A stretch of DNA of 28,540 bases from Cloacimonetes bacterium UBA4175 (GCA_002379855.1 DFUX01000059.1:1-28540), one strand, 5' to 3'. Numbered from the stretch's first letter, positions 1-7,651 are shown. Notes: generated by a model not told the origin, from the letters alone. Translations and numbers: made by a program.

Positions 1-75
1 AAGCCAGTCGCAGCAAAGGACGGAGCTATGAAGGATTATGAGGATGGTTGCTGTTGTATTTGGCGAATGTAACAC
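1..75 (+). repeat. Dispersed repeat R1, copy A (truncated by window edge)
   Basis: The first bases match the reverse complement of about 6600-6655, and the shared stretch runs AAGCCAGTCGCAGCAA then a conserved GCTATGAAGGAT. Similarity fades after about position 40 because copy A appears to carry extra bases before a shared AATGTA segment. The 5' part of the element is outside the window. Other copies are at 6585-6803 (minus), 19043-19130 (plus, decayed) and 28399-28540 (plus). Confidence 0.75.
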
Positions 76-317
76 TATTTTGCTTGCATTCTTTCCAATC
101 ATTTGCGCAAGAATAGCAATGTGTTGTTTGGAACAAGCCAATCATCTTCTGATGAAACCAATCCACTCGGTTTGATAGAAGGCCTGAAAATCAGGCTCGC
201 GGAAAAAGCAATTGACAACAGAAGCCAGTAAAAAAGAGTGGTATATTCTGAACAAATAAATGACAAACACAGATTGGATTTATACATCTAATAAGAGATA
301 CAGTATATGAGGACACA
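76..317 (+). promoter_or_regulatory. Leader region of the EF-G-like gene
   Basis: No gene is visible between the repeat and the GTPase start. A short perfect hairpin, GCCTGA-AAA-TCAGGC, lies at about 182-196 without a following T-run, so it is not a clear terminator. A TTGACA hexamer at 212-217 and a TATATT at 242-247 are 24 bp apart, too far for a standard sigma-70 promoter, so the promoter is not settled. A GAGGA Shine-Dalgarno sequence at 309-313 precedes the ATG at 318 by four bases. Confidence 0.3.
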
Positions 318-2372
318 ATGAAAGAATACGACTTAAAGAAGTTACGCAATCTTCTCTTCATGGGCTCCAGCGGTGCCGGAAAGACCACCCTGGCAGAGCA
401 AATTTTCTATCTTACGCACACCACCACAAGGTTGGGTAAAATAGACGAAGGCAACACGGTCATGGATTTTGACGCCGAAGAAATCAGCAAAGGCATGTCC
501 TTGAACCTGAGCCTCGGATTCGTGAACCACAAAGATCATAAGATCAATATCATCGACACCCCCGGCAATCCGGAATTTATCGGTGAAGTGATCGCCGCCA
601 TCCCGGCAGTGGAGAACGCGGTGGTGGTCGCCAACGCGACCGGAGGCTTTGAAGTGGGCATGGAACTGGCCGTCGAACAGCTCGATCACAAGAGAGTTGG
701 TAAAGTGATCGTGGTCAACCGCATGGATAACGAACATGCCGATTTTCTTAAGACTCTGGACAGCATCCGCGAAAACTCCAGCCTCAACCCCACCCCAATC
801 CATATTCCCATTGGAAAGGAAGGTGCATTTGAAGGCGTGGTGGACATCATCCGCCAAAAAGCCCTGCGCCCCTCCGGCGAAAGCGACATCCCCGCGGACA
901 TGCAATCTGCCGTGGAAGAAGCGCGCATGAATCTGATGGAAGCGGTTGCCGAAACTGACGAGGAACTTCTGAATGCCTTTTTGGAAAACATGGAACTCAA
1001 TGACGCCCAATTGATAGGCGGACTGAAGAAAGCCGTGGCCAATGGAGACATCTGTCCTGCTTTCGTTTGCTCCGCGCATACGGGCGTTGGTGTGTTGGCC
1101 TTTTTGGATGCCGTCACTCAGTATCTGCCTTCTCCGGAGGACGCTAATCCCCTGCAAGTGTTGGAAAACAACAATCCCAAGGAAATGGTGGTCAAGGCCG
1201 ACGGCGAACTTTTGGGCTATGTTTTCAAACTCTACGCCGATCCCAATATGGGCGACTATGCCTATCTGAGAATCTTCTCCGGAACCCTCAAGACCGGCAC
1301 GGAGTTTTACATTCCGGAAAAAGATGCCAAGGATAAAGCTGGCAATATGTACTATATGCTTGGCAAAACCAGGAACGACACCCAGGAGATCAGGGCGGGC
1401 GAGATCGGAGCCCTGGTGAAGCTGAAATATGCCAAAGCCTTGAACAGCGTCACATCTGTGGGTTCCAAGCTGTCGCTACCCCTGCCTGAATTGCCCACTC
1501 CGACCTACTGGCAGATGATCCGCGCGGCGCAGCAATCCGACGAAGAAAAGATCGGCCAGTCCTTGCAGCGCGTGATCGCCGAAGACCCGACCATCCGCTA
1601 TGAACTGAATCCGGAAACTCATGAAAACGTCATCTCCGGCATGGGAGAACAGCAGCTTCAACTGGTTTTGAAAAAACTGAAAAACCGCTATAAAGTGGAC
1701 GCTATAATGAAAGACCCCCGCATCCCTTACAAAGAGACCATCATGGGCTCGGCTGAATCGCAATACCGCCATAAAAAACAATCCGGCGGACGCGGCCAGT
1801 ATGGAGAAGTGTATTTCCGCATCAAACCCACAGAGCGCGGGGAAGGTTTCCAGTTCATCAACGCGATCGTTGGCGGCGTGATCCCTTCAAACTTCATCCC
1901 GGCAATCGAAAAAGGCCTGGTGGAGACCATGGAAAAGGGTATCATCGCGGGTTATCAGGTGGTTGACGTGAGCGTTGAGGTCTATTATGGCAGCTACCAC
2001 GACGTTGACAGCTCTGAAATGGCTTTCAAGATCGCCTCATCCATGGCGCTCAAGGAAGGCTTCAAGAAGTGCAAACCGATCCTCCTCGAGCCTATCCACG
2101 ACCTTGTGATCATTGTTCCAAGCGAGTACATGGGTGACGTGATGGGCGACATCAGCACCCGCAGGGGACGCATCATGGGGATGGAGCAACGCGGCAAGAA
2201 GCAATATCTGAATGCCCAGATGCCCGTGGCTGAGATATATCAGTATTTCCCCGCCTTAAAATCATTTACCCAGGGAAGGGGCAGGTTCACCCAAAAATTC
2301 TCGCATTACGAGAAGGTTCCTGACGAAATAGCGGCCAAAGTCATAGCCGCCTGGCAGGATTCGGAAGCCTAA
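318..2372 (+). CDS. Elongation factor G-like translational GTPase
   Basis: This 684-residue protein has the full EF-G layout. The GTPase domain carries a P-loop GSSGAGKTT (residues 16-24), DTPG (80-83), NRMD (134-137) and CSAH (about 251). Domain II, the domain IV signature SGGRGQYGEV (about 488) and the domain V motif RRGRIMGMEQRG near the C terminus follow. The switch I segment reads EISKGMSLN instead of the classic RGITI of canonical EF-G. That resembles the EF-G-2/FusA2-like paralogues rather than the ribosomal-operon EF-G. Family knowledge says such proteins bind GTP and the ribosome in the cytoplasm, but the exact role of the paralogue (translocation, recycling or another step) is not set by sequence. 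The gene stands alone with its own terminator. A GAGGA site supports the chosen ATG. Confidence 0.93.
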   Translation: MKEYDLKKLRNLLFMGSSGAGKTTLAEQIFYLTHTTTRLGKIDEGNTVMDFDAEEISKGMSLNLSLGFVNHKDHKINIIDTPGNPEFIGEVIAAIPAVENAVVVANATGGFEVGMELAVEQLDHKRVGKVIVVNRMDNEHADFLKTLDSIRENSSLNPTPIHIPIGKEGAFEGVVDIIRQKALRPSGESDIPADMQSAVEEARMNLMEAVAETDEELLNAFLENMELNDAQLIGGLKKAVANGDICPAFVCSAHTGVGVLAFLDAVTQYLPSPEDANPLQVLENNNPKEMVVKADGELLGYVFKLYADPNMGDYAYLRIFSGTLKTGTEFYIPEKDAKDKAGNMYYMLGKTRNDTQEIRAGEIGALVKLKYAKALNSVTSVGSKLSLPLPELPTPTYWQMIRAAQQSDEEKIGQSLQRVIAEDPTIRYELNPETHENVISGMGEQQLQLVLKKLKNRYKVDAIMKDPRIPYKETIMGSAESQYRHKKQSGGRGQYGEVYFRIKPTERGEGFQFINAIVGGVIPSNFIPAIEKGLVETMEKGIIAGYQVVDVSVEVYYGSYHDVDSSEMAFKIASSMALKEGFKKCKPILLEPIHDLVIIVPSEYMGDVMGDISTRRGRIMGMEQRGKKQYLNAQMPVAEIYQYFPALKSFTQGRGRFTQKFSHYEKVPDEIAAKVIAAWQDSEA

Positions 2373-2399
2373 ACCATTCCCGAAAATAGACAGATTCCT

Positions 2400-2436
2400 G
2401 GGGGAGGCTATGAATAGCCTGCCCCCTTTTTCTTTC
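2400..2436 (+). terminator. Rho-independent terminator after the EF-G-like gene
   Basis: A G-rich arm (GGGGGAGGCTA, 2400-2410) pairs across a TGAA loop with TAGCCTGCCCCC (2415-2426), with one bulged base. A T-rich tract follows directly. It lies 27 bp after the TAA of the GTPase gene. Confidence 0.85.
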
Positions 2437-2508
2437 TTGACATTATATAGCATTATATTCATTCTGGCATCATAGAGACAATGATCAAACAACTATAAAG
2501 AGGTTCAT
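2437..2508 (+). promoter_or_regulatory. Promoter/leader region of yebC-ruvCA-rsmB
   Basis: TTGACA at 2437-2442 begins right after the terminator and is followed by AT-rich DNA with TATATT at 2454-2459, but the spacing between the two is short (11 bp). The true -10 element may be further downstream. An AAAGAGG ribosome-binding site at 2497-2503 precedes the yebC ATG by five bases. Confidence 0.35.
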
Positions 2509-3258
2509 ATGTCCGGACACAATAAGTGGAGTTCAATCAAACACAAAAAAGGCGCGGCTGACGCCAAACGAGGGCAGCTTTTTACCCGCATCGTGAAAGA
2601 GATAATTCTGGCAGCAAAGAACGGCGGAGGTGACCCCGAAATGAATCCCCGCCTCAGAACCGCAGTGCTTTCCGCGAAAGCGGCCAATATGCCCAGGGAA
2701 AACATCGAAAGAGCCATCAAGAGAGGCACCGGCGAAATTGAAGGCGTGGCATACGAAGAGATAACCTACGAAGGCTATGGGCACAATGGCGTGGGTATCG
2801 TGGTCGATGTAATGACCGACAACAAAAACCGCACGGTGGCTGATCTGAGGCACGCGTTTTCCAAATACGGCGGAAATCTGGCGGAATCGGGATCAGTGGC
2901 CTGGAACTTCGAGCAAAAGGGTTACTTCACAGTTCCCGCCGCGGGGCTTGACGAAGATGAGTTCATGATGCAGGCGCTGGAAGCCGGCGCTGAAGATGTG
3001 GAACTGACAGACGATTTCTTTGAGATATACACGGCCCCTACCGAGTTCCATACCGTTCTGGCAAACATGGAAAACATGGGGTTCCCGGTGGAGAACGCCG
3101 AGCTCACCAGAGTTCCGAAAAACACCGTAAATGCTGACGATGTGGCCCCCAAGCTGTTCAAGCTGATCGAGGTATTGGAAGAGTTGGACGACGTTCAGAA
3201 AGTTTACTCCAACTTTGAAGTATCTGACTCTATATTGGCGGCTCTCAGCCAGGAATAG
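2509..3258 (+). CDS. yebC: YebC/PmpR family (TACO1-like) DNA-binding or translation regulator
   Basis: At 249 residues it is the usual family length. It opens with the family signature MSGHNKWSSIKHKKGAAD and continues with RGQLFTRIVKEI, NMPRENIERAIKRGTGE and the YEGYGHNGVGI stretch, all hallmarks of YebC. The family is cytoplasmic. It was first described as transcription regulators (PmpR), and the mitochondrial homologue TACO1 is a translational activator, so the molecular role is unsettled. It is the first gene of a run with ruvC and ruvA, a classic bacterial arrangement. Its TAG overlaps the GTG start of ruvC by one base, which implies translational coupling. Confidence 0.95.
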   Translation: MSGHNKWSSIKHKKGAADAKRGQLFTRIVKEIILAAKNGGGDPEMNPRLRTAVLSAKAANMPRENIERAIKRGTGEIEGVAYEEITYEGYGHNGVGIVVDVMTDNKNRTVADLRHAFSKYGGNLAESGSVAWNFEQKGYFTVPAAGLDEDEFMMQALEAGAEDVELTDDFFEIYTAPTEFHTVLANMENMGFPVENAELTRVPKNTVNADDVAPKLFKLIEVLEELDDVQKVYSNFEVSDSILAALSQE

Positions 3259-3737
3259 TGCTGATCCTCGGCATTGATCCCGGCAGCCGCTACTGTGGCT
3301 ATGGATTGCTTGAGATCCAAAAGAAGCGGATAATCGCTGCCGGTTGCGACGTAATTGACGTATCCCGCGAAAAGGATATCCTCAAGCGCCTGAACATGCT
3401 TTATAGCGCGGTAGATGCCATTTTGGACGAGTATAACCCGGATGTGGCGACCGTGGAAAGCATGTTCTTGCAAAGACACGTGCGCAGCATCTTTACCTTG
3501 GGCCACGCCCGGGGAGTTATCTTGCTTTCGATAGCCAGGCATAATCTGCAGATGCTGGAATACAGTCCCCGGGAGATAAAAAAAGCCGTGGTCGGTAATG
3601 GTAACGCGTCCAAACAGCAGGTGCGCTACATGGTGAGCAAACAGCTTAACCTCAAATCCGCGCCCAAAAGGGATGACGCTTATGACGCCCTGGGAATCGC
3701 TCTGTGCCATTATCACAGGATAAAATACGAATTATGA
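3258..3737 (+). CDS. ruvC: Crossover junction endodeoxyribonuclease RuvC
   Basis: This 159-residue RNase H-fold nuclease resolves Holliday junctions during recombinational repair. The four expected acidic residues are visible: D7 in GIDPGS, E67 in VESMF, and D140 and D143 in KRDDAYDAL. The length matches the family (about 160-175). The start is a GTG sharing its first base with the last base of the yebC TAG, and no better start exists because GIDPGS must stay within the first ten residues. The stop overlaps the ruvA ATG in an ATGA, so the two subunit genes are coupled. Confidence 0.96.
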   Translation: MLILGIDPGSRYCGYGLLEIQKKRIIAAGCDVIDVSREKDILKRLNMLYSAVDAILDEYNPDVATVESMFLQRHVRSIFTLGHARGVILLSIARHNLQMLEYSPREIKKAVVGNGNASKQQVRYMVSKQLNLKSAPKRDDAYDALGIALCHYHRIKYEL

Positions 3738-4339
3738 TCAGTTATATTCAAGGCAAGCTTGTCAGCAAACACCCCGTGACGGCGGTGGTGGAAACAAATA
3801 TGGGGATGGCTTTCGAGCTGGGCATCCCGGTGAGTACCTTTGAAGCGTTGCCCGACGAGGGCATGAGCTGCCTGCTATATACCCATCTGCACATAAGTCA
3901 GGATGATGTGCGCTTGTTTGGCTTTGCAACCAAGCCGGAAAAGGAATTGTACCAGCAGTTGGTGCGCGTTTCCGGAGTGGGCCCCAAGATAGCGCTCTCG
4001 ATTCTATCCACTTTGTCGATACAGACTTTTGTAAAAGCTATCGAGAACGAGGAGACCGCCCTTTTAAGGAGGGTGCCCGGGATAGGCCTCAAGTCGGCTC
4101 AACGCCTGGTGATTGAGTTGAAAGGCAGGGTTGCTCATCTGCTCGACGAACTTCCCTCCACGGGCAAGGCTATGGAAGGCATAGCCGCTTTGGAGGTGGA
4201 GACGGCGCTGGAATCCCTGGGCTTCAATTTGCGCGATATAAGAAGAGAACTTAGTTTGCTGCCGGCGGATGCCAAGAGCATGAGCAGCGAACAGCTGATC
4301 AAAGAAATTATCAAACGACTTTACCAGAAAACAAAGTAA
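3734..4339 (+). CDS. ruvA: Holliday junction DNA helicase subunit RuvA
   Basis: The 201-residue protein begins MISYIQGKL, the standard RuvA start. A longer in-frame start at 3704 would add ten residues inside ruvC and lacks support. Two helix-hairpin-helix motifs are present in the middle, VSGVGPKIALSILS and VPGIGLKSAQRLVIELKGR, which bind the junction DNA backbone. The C-terminal domain that contacts RuvB follows (ALESLGFN to IIKRLYQ). RuvA forms tetramers that clamp the four-way junction and load the RuvB motor. ruvB is not in this window: rsmB follows directly, with a TAATG stop/start overlap. Confidence 0.96.
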   Translation: MISYIQGKLVSKHPVTAVVETNMGMAFELGIPVSTFEALPDEGMSCLLYTHLHISQDDVRLFGFATKPEKELYQQLVRVSGVGPKIALSILSTLSIQTFVKAIENEETALLRRVPGIGLKSAQRLVIELKGRVAHLLDELPSTGKAMEGIAALEVETALESLGFNLRDIRRELSLLPADAKSMSSEQLIKEIIKRLYQKTK

Positions 4340-5649
4340 TGTTCCGCGCCATAGCATATCAAACAATTCTCAAGGTCTTCAAGAATCTGGAGTTTTCCGA
4401 CGCCGTATTGCGACAGCGGGCGGCCAAGATCCACGGTGAACCATCCAACATTCCGCTATTTTACACCTTGGTCAAAGGTGTGGTCAAGCAGCGCCTTAAA
4501 CTCGACTTTATCCTCTCCCACTACACGGATGACAAAAAGTTCGAAGCCACCGATATCAAGATCAAGATCATGTTATACATCGGGCTCTACCAACTGATGT
4601 ATATGGATTCCATTCCCGCGCATGCGGCGGTTAATGAGACGGTGGAACTGGCGAAAACCACCCTGGGAGACAAGGTGGCGGATTTTGTCAACGCGGTGCT
4701 CAGGGCCTGGCAACGAAATCCTGAGGTCGAATATCCCTCTGACCCCGTCCACAGGATCGCCTACGAGCATTCCTATCCTCCCGAACTGATTGAAAAGTGG
4801 ATATCCATCTGGGGCGAGGAAAACACCGAGTACCTGGCCATCTATTACAATGAGAATCCCAGGCTGCATCTGCGCGTCAATGCCACCGCCACCACCCCGG
4901 AAAAGCTGATCCAGTATTTCGCCAAGCGGGAGATTGTTGTGGAAAAAGCTCCTGCTGGTTCGCAGATGCTCATCACTGACAATGCCGATGTGTTGGATGA
5001 TGTCGCATTTTCGGAAGGATATTTCTCGATTCAGGACTGTTCCTCGGCGATGGTGGTGGATTTGCTGGATCCCCAACCCGATGAAAACATACTCGACCTT
5101 TTTGCAGCGCCGGGCGGGAAATGCACCTACATCGCGGAAAAGATGGGAAACACCGGCGAGGTCGTGGCTGTGGACAAGATGCCAAGCAAAATGAAGCTGC
5201 TCAAGCAGGCTGCTGACCGACTCCAGCTCACCAACATCAAGCAGATCGTAACCGACGCTTTCAAATACGGGCCTGTTGCGCCCGCTTACCACAGGGTTTT
5301 AGTGGACGCGCCCTGCTCAGGCTGGGGAGTATTTGGCCGCAAAGCCGACCTCCGCTGGCAGGCTCATCAGAATCTGAACGAACTGGTAAAGCTGCAGGCC
5401 AAAGCCCTGGAATACGCCGCCAATTTCGTCGCCAAGGGGGGAACCCTGGTTTATTCTACCTGCACCTTGAACCCCGCCGAGAATGACGAACAGATCAAGA
5501 ACTTCCTGGCCCGCAACAAGAACTTCACATTGGTGGACGCCGCGTCCTATCTTGATCCGCTCTATGTGGACGCATCCTTTTACCGGACACTTCCCTTCAA
5601 GCACAATATCGATGGCGCATTTGCCGCCAGGATGGCCAAATCAACTTAG
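4339..5649 (+). CDS. rsmB: 16S rRNA (cytosine-967-C5)-methyltransferase RsmB
   Basis: The 436-residue protein has an N-terminal NusB-like RNA-binding domain (about 1-140) followed by a Rossmann-fold methyltransferase domain. The SAM-binding motif DLFAAPGGKCTYIA is at about 252. Motif IV DAPCSG (D323-C326) and motif VI STCTL (C375, the expected catalytic cysteine) mark it as an RNA m5C methyltransferase. The NusB fusion favours RsmB (Fmu/Sun) over other RsmF/NOL1 members. It modifies the small-subunit rRNA in the cytoplasm. The ATG overlaps the ruvA stop, so it belongs to the same transcript. Confidence 0.93.
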   Translation: MFRAIAYQTILKVFKNLEFSDAVLRQRAAKIHGEPSNIPLFYTLVKGVVKQRLKLDFILSHYTDDKKFEATDIKIKIMLYIGLYQLMYMDSIPAHAAVNETVELAKTTLGDKVADFVNAVLRAWQRNPEVEYPSDPVHRIAYEHSYPPELIEKWISIWGEENTEYLAIYYNENPRLHLRVNATATTPEKLIQYFAKREIVVEKAPAGSQMLITDNADVLDDVAFSEGYFSIQDCSSAMVVDLLDPQPDENILDLFAAPGGKCTYIAEKMGNTGEVVAVDKMPSKMKLLKQAADRLQLTNIKQIVTDAFKYGPVAPAYHRVLVDAPCSGWGVFGRKADLRWQAHQNLNELVKLQAKALEYAANFVAKGGTLVYSTCTLNPAENDEQIKNFLARNKNFTLVDAASYLDPLYVDASFYRTLPFKHNIDGAFAARMAKST

Positions 5650-5657
5650 GAACCGAC

Positions 5658-6230
5658 ATGAAACAGAAAAAGTCCAAAAAAGCGCTTTACATCATAGGCA
5701 TCGGTCTGGGTATAATATTCCTGAGCGCTTTCGTGACCAGCCAGATCATCTTTCCCATCCTATTTGGCAGAGCAAAAAACATTGAGGTGCCAAACCTGGT
5801 TGGTTCCACCATCTCTGCAGCAAAAAGCGAACTGAAACAATTGGGGCTGCATGTGATCGTGAGGGATTCAGTCTGGTCGGAGGATAAAAAGATCGATACC
5901 ATCCTGGAACAATTCCCCGAACCGGGAAAGAAGCTGAAACCCGAGGGAGTGGTTCAGGTCGTGGTTTCCATAGGTTCCAGGATGAGACCCGTCCCATCCC
6001 TGGTTGGAGCTACCTATACCGAAGCGTATATGAGCCTCAGAAACAGCGGTTTCAAAGCCATTGTTGCCGACTCGGTCTATTCAGAAAACTATCCAGTGAA
6101 CACGGTGGTGCGCAGCTCGCCTTCCGCCAACAAGATGCTGGAAAAGGGACAATCGGTAAGGCTGTATCTCAGCAGAGGACCCGAACCTAACTACGAGGAA
6201 GAAGTTGAGCTGCAGTTTGAGGAGGAGTAA
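5658..6230 (+). CDS. Membrane-anchored protein with two PASTA domains
   Basis: The 190-residue protein starts with a lysine-rich cytoplasmic stub and one hydrophobic segment (about residues 8-30), then two PASTA repeats: one from VPNLVGSTISAAKSEL and one from VPSLVGATYTEAYMSL. Each ends in a V-x-V/L-S-x-G strand. The tail is strongly acidic (EEEVELQFEEE). PASTA domains in other bacteria sit on penicillin-binding proteins or Ser/Thr kinases and sense cell-wall fragments, but no kinase or transpeptidase domain is present here. It probably faces the periplasm, and its partner is unknown. It begins 8 bp after rsmB and is likely co-transcribed. Confidence 0.85.
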   Translation: MKQKKSKKALYIIGIGLGIIFLSAFVTSQIIFPILFGRAKNIEVPNLVGSTISAAKSELKQLGLHVIVRDSVWSEDKKIDTILEQFPEPGKKLKPEGVVQVVVSIGSRMRPVPSLVGATYTEAYMSLRNSGFKAIVADSVYSENYPVNTVVRSSPSANKMLEKGQSVRLYLSRGPEPNYEEEVELQFEEE

Positions 6231-6236
6231 ACGGAG

Positions 6237-6476
6237 TTGAACAATACTCTGCCTGCAAGCAGGGCTTTCATTCATCTCGAGATGGAAGTCAAGGCTGGCG
6301 AGCAGTGCCTTTTCAACCATCTGCTGGACTCAATTGAAGGCCTGGCAAGCAGAAGTATAAACGCTGACCCTAACAAGCTGGATATATATTTTGACCCCAA
6401 GCTGGAAACAGACTTTAAGCATTTTCTTGAGGCATGGAAATCTTTCTCTCGTTCTAATGATAACAACATAGACTAA
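6237..6476 (+). CDS. Small hypothetical protein after the PASTA gene
   Basis: This is a 79-residue ORF that I do not recognise. It starts with TTG at 6237, six bases after the PASTA stop. The GGAGGAG at 6221-6227, inside the end of the previous gene, sits at a usable distance. The only later Met is at 6282 or so, which would give a shorter protein starting MEVKAGEQC. The composition is protein-like and soluble, with a single cysteine and no membrane segment or signal peptide. Its position in the same transcription unit supports it as real, but start and function are uncertain. Confidence 0.5.
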   Translation: MNNTLPASRAFIHLEMEVKAGEQCLFNHLLDSIEGLASRSINADPNKLDIYFDPKLETDFKHFLEAWKSFSRSNDNNID

Positions 6477-6517
6477 TACCAATCCGCGCCTTTTATCCGC
6501 GTATATCTGCGAGAACC

Positions 6518-6575
6518 GCCTGACCCGTGATCCAGTCTTTTAGAAACAGGCACCCAGGCAAAAAGTAACTGGCAC
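6518..6575 (+). repeat. Short dispersed repeat R2, copy 1
   Basis: The segment ATCCAGTCTTTTAGAAACA at 6530-6548, followed by GCACCC and an A-rich stretch, recurs at 28270-28316 and, shorter, at 28352-28369. In the downstream copies it is preceded by a GTCATCCCGG-type palindromic unit, and here by a weaker relic (CTGACCCGTG). It abuts repeat R1 in the opposite orientation. Confidence 0.75.
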
Positions 6576-6584
6576 CAATTCCTT

Positions 6585-6803
6585 GACAACCGCATAAATA
6601 AACCTGTACATTCCGCAATATCCTTCATAGCGCCATCCCTTGCTGCGACTGGCTTTGGTGCCATCATCCTTAGGTCATCCCTCACCAGGTTAAGGATGAC
6701 TACCGGAAAACCCCCGGCAAGCCAGGTTTTGCAAATGAGGCCCATCCCTCTATAATATATAGGTGCTACGATCAGGCTGTGGAATGGTAGAATGGTGAAA
6801 TTA
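6585..6803 (-). repeat. Dispersed repeat R1, copy B (most complete copy)
   Basis: Read on the minus strand, it starts with degenerate octamers of the TTCCAC type and continues with CCTGATCGTAGCACCTATAT, an AG-rich GAGGG, an ATG at 6745, GTCATCCTTAAC, GTGAGGGATGACCTAAGGA and AAGCCAGTCGCAGCAA. Copy D (28399-28540) matches the first half and copy A (1-75) the second half. The frame from the ATG at 6745 stays open through the element to 6473 (90 codons). It is not listed as a gene because nothing outside the repeat supports it. Confidence 0.8.
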
Positions 6804-6966
6804 GTGATCCAGTTTTATTAATGCAAGCGAAATAGTATAAGCCCCTGAGCCTGATCGCTTTATTCCATACAGTTTTGCAGGTAATGATAGAGCAAAGAAA
6901 TATTGGGAGGCGGATTCAAAGACGTCAATAAGGATGGAATTTCTGCCTGTTCCCGCTCCCATACTT

Positions 6967-7010
6967 TGATCGCTAATTGATCGCTAACTGATCGCTGGGC
7001 AATCGCTGCG
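6967..7010 (+). repeat. Four-unit 11-bp tandem repeat
   Basis: Four consecutive 11-mers are TGATCGCTAAT, TGATCGCTAAC, TGATCGCTGGG and CAATCGCTGCG. The core ATCGCT is constant, and identity falls towards the 3' end. The 11-bp spacing places the core on about the same DNA face in each unit. Confidence 0.75.
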
Positions 7011-7095
7011 CTGGAAATCACTTGGCGTTCAACGGGCGATCAATGCGACATGAGATCAAGAGGGAGTCAGGACAGCTTTCATACCTGCGGTATAA

Positions 7096-7305
7096 TTCAA
7101 ATACGCCTACAGTTCCATTTTTGCTTTGTACAACTTTCAGGTTGATGATACAGATAGTGATAACCATGTTTCCGTAATCAACAATACTAAAGGCGAGATG
7201 CCACGACTATGGGACAAATTGTTGCAGAAGGTATTCCAGAAAGCGGATCAAGCGATATTTGAAATCAAAAACCGTCACCTTTTGATGAAGTTACACAAGG
7301 CTTAA
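7096..7305 (+). pseudogene. Orphan 69-codon open stretch, possible gene remnant
   Basis: Between a TAA at 7093 and a TAA at 7303 one frame is open for 69 codons. Its translation looks protein-like, with an acidic middle (QVDDTDSDNHVSVINNTKGE) and an amphipathic basic end (LWDKLLQKVFQKADQAIFEI). No start codon with a ribosome-binding site opens it, and the only Met inside gives about 32 codons. I do not recognise the family. It may be the decayed C-terminal part of a lost gene, or chance. Confidence 0.2.
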
Positions 7306-7477
7306 ATCGGAAGGCTTTAAACCATGGCAATCTTGTCCCATCTCCTTGGTATAAAAGGAGTAAGGAGCCTCAGATTCGAGGCGGGATTAGACGCTTAAAG
7401 CTGGGTAAATCGGCAGGATAAACGGCCTGTGTGAACTATTTCCACTACTTCCTGAGAAGTATTGGCGAAAATCATGC

Positions 7478-7506
7478 TTGACAAATTTCTTAAAGGCCGG
7501 TAAAAA
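7478..7506 (+). promoter_or_regulatory. Sigma-70-like promoter of the subtilase gene
   Basis: A perfect TTGACA at 7478-7483 and TAAAAA (TAAAAAT) at 7501-7506 are separated by exactly 17 bp. It lies about 145 bp before the subtilase ATG, giving a leader of roughly 135 nt. Confidence 0.55.
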
Positions 7507-7535
7507 TGAAATTGGATGCTTCCAGTCCTGCATCT

Positions 7536-7558
7536 GCGCCCCAGGCTTTCTTGGGCGC
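7536..7558 (+). promoter_or_regulatory. GC-rich hairpin in the subtilase mRNA leader
   Basis: GCGCCC at 7536-7541 pairs with GGGCGC at 7553-7558, and the stem extends inward by AGG/CTT past one bulged C. An A-run, not a T-run, follows, so it is not a standard terminator. It could stabilise the mRNA or affect its translation. Confidence 0.35.
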
Positions 7559-7651
7559 CGTGTAAAAAAGTTATTGGTTCACCATAGAAGATTACTGAAA
7601 TTAAACAGATTTAGAACAAGCAAAACTATTTCTTCAGGATGGAGGATCTTT

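Larger units (their letters stand above)
6477..7477. other. Roughly 1 kb intergenic region with repeats and no confident gene
   Basis: It contains repeat R2 (6518-6575), repeat R1 on the minus strand (6585-6803), a four-unit 11-bp tandem array (6967-7010) and an orphan open stretch (7096-7305). No tRNA or other structured RNA gene was recognised. The remainder (about 6810-6960, 7011-7095 and 7306-7477) shows nothing I can name. Confidence 0.6.

Noticed and set aside
342..1157. Long minus-strand ORF of 271 codons opposite the EF-G-like gene
   Set aside because: It is antisense to a gene with all EF-G motifs, has no recognisable domain and no ribosome-binding site.
6473..6745. 90-codon minus-strand ORF across repeats R1 and R2
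   Set aside because: Only the R1 core shows a coding-like pattern. The rest runs through the reverse of R2, a palindromic non-coding repeat, so the whole ORF is not accepted as a gene. The core is reported as a finding.
7478..7651. N-terminal extension of the subtilase from a TTG at 7478
   Set aside because: That TTG is part of the -35 TTGACA, the added 58 residues are basic and lack a signal, and the ATG at 7652 has a strong ribosome-binding site before a clear signal peptide.
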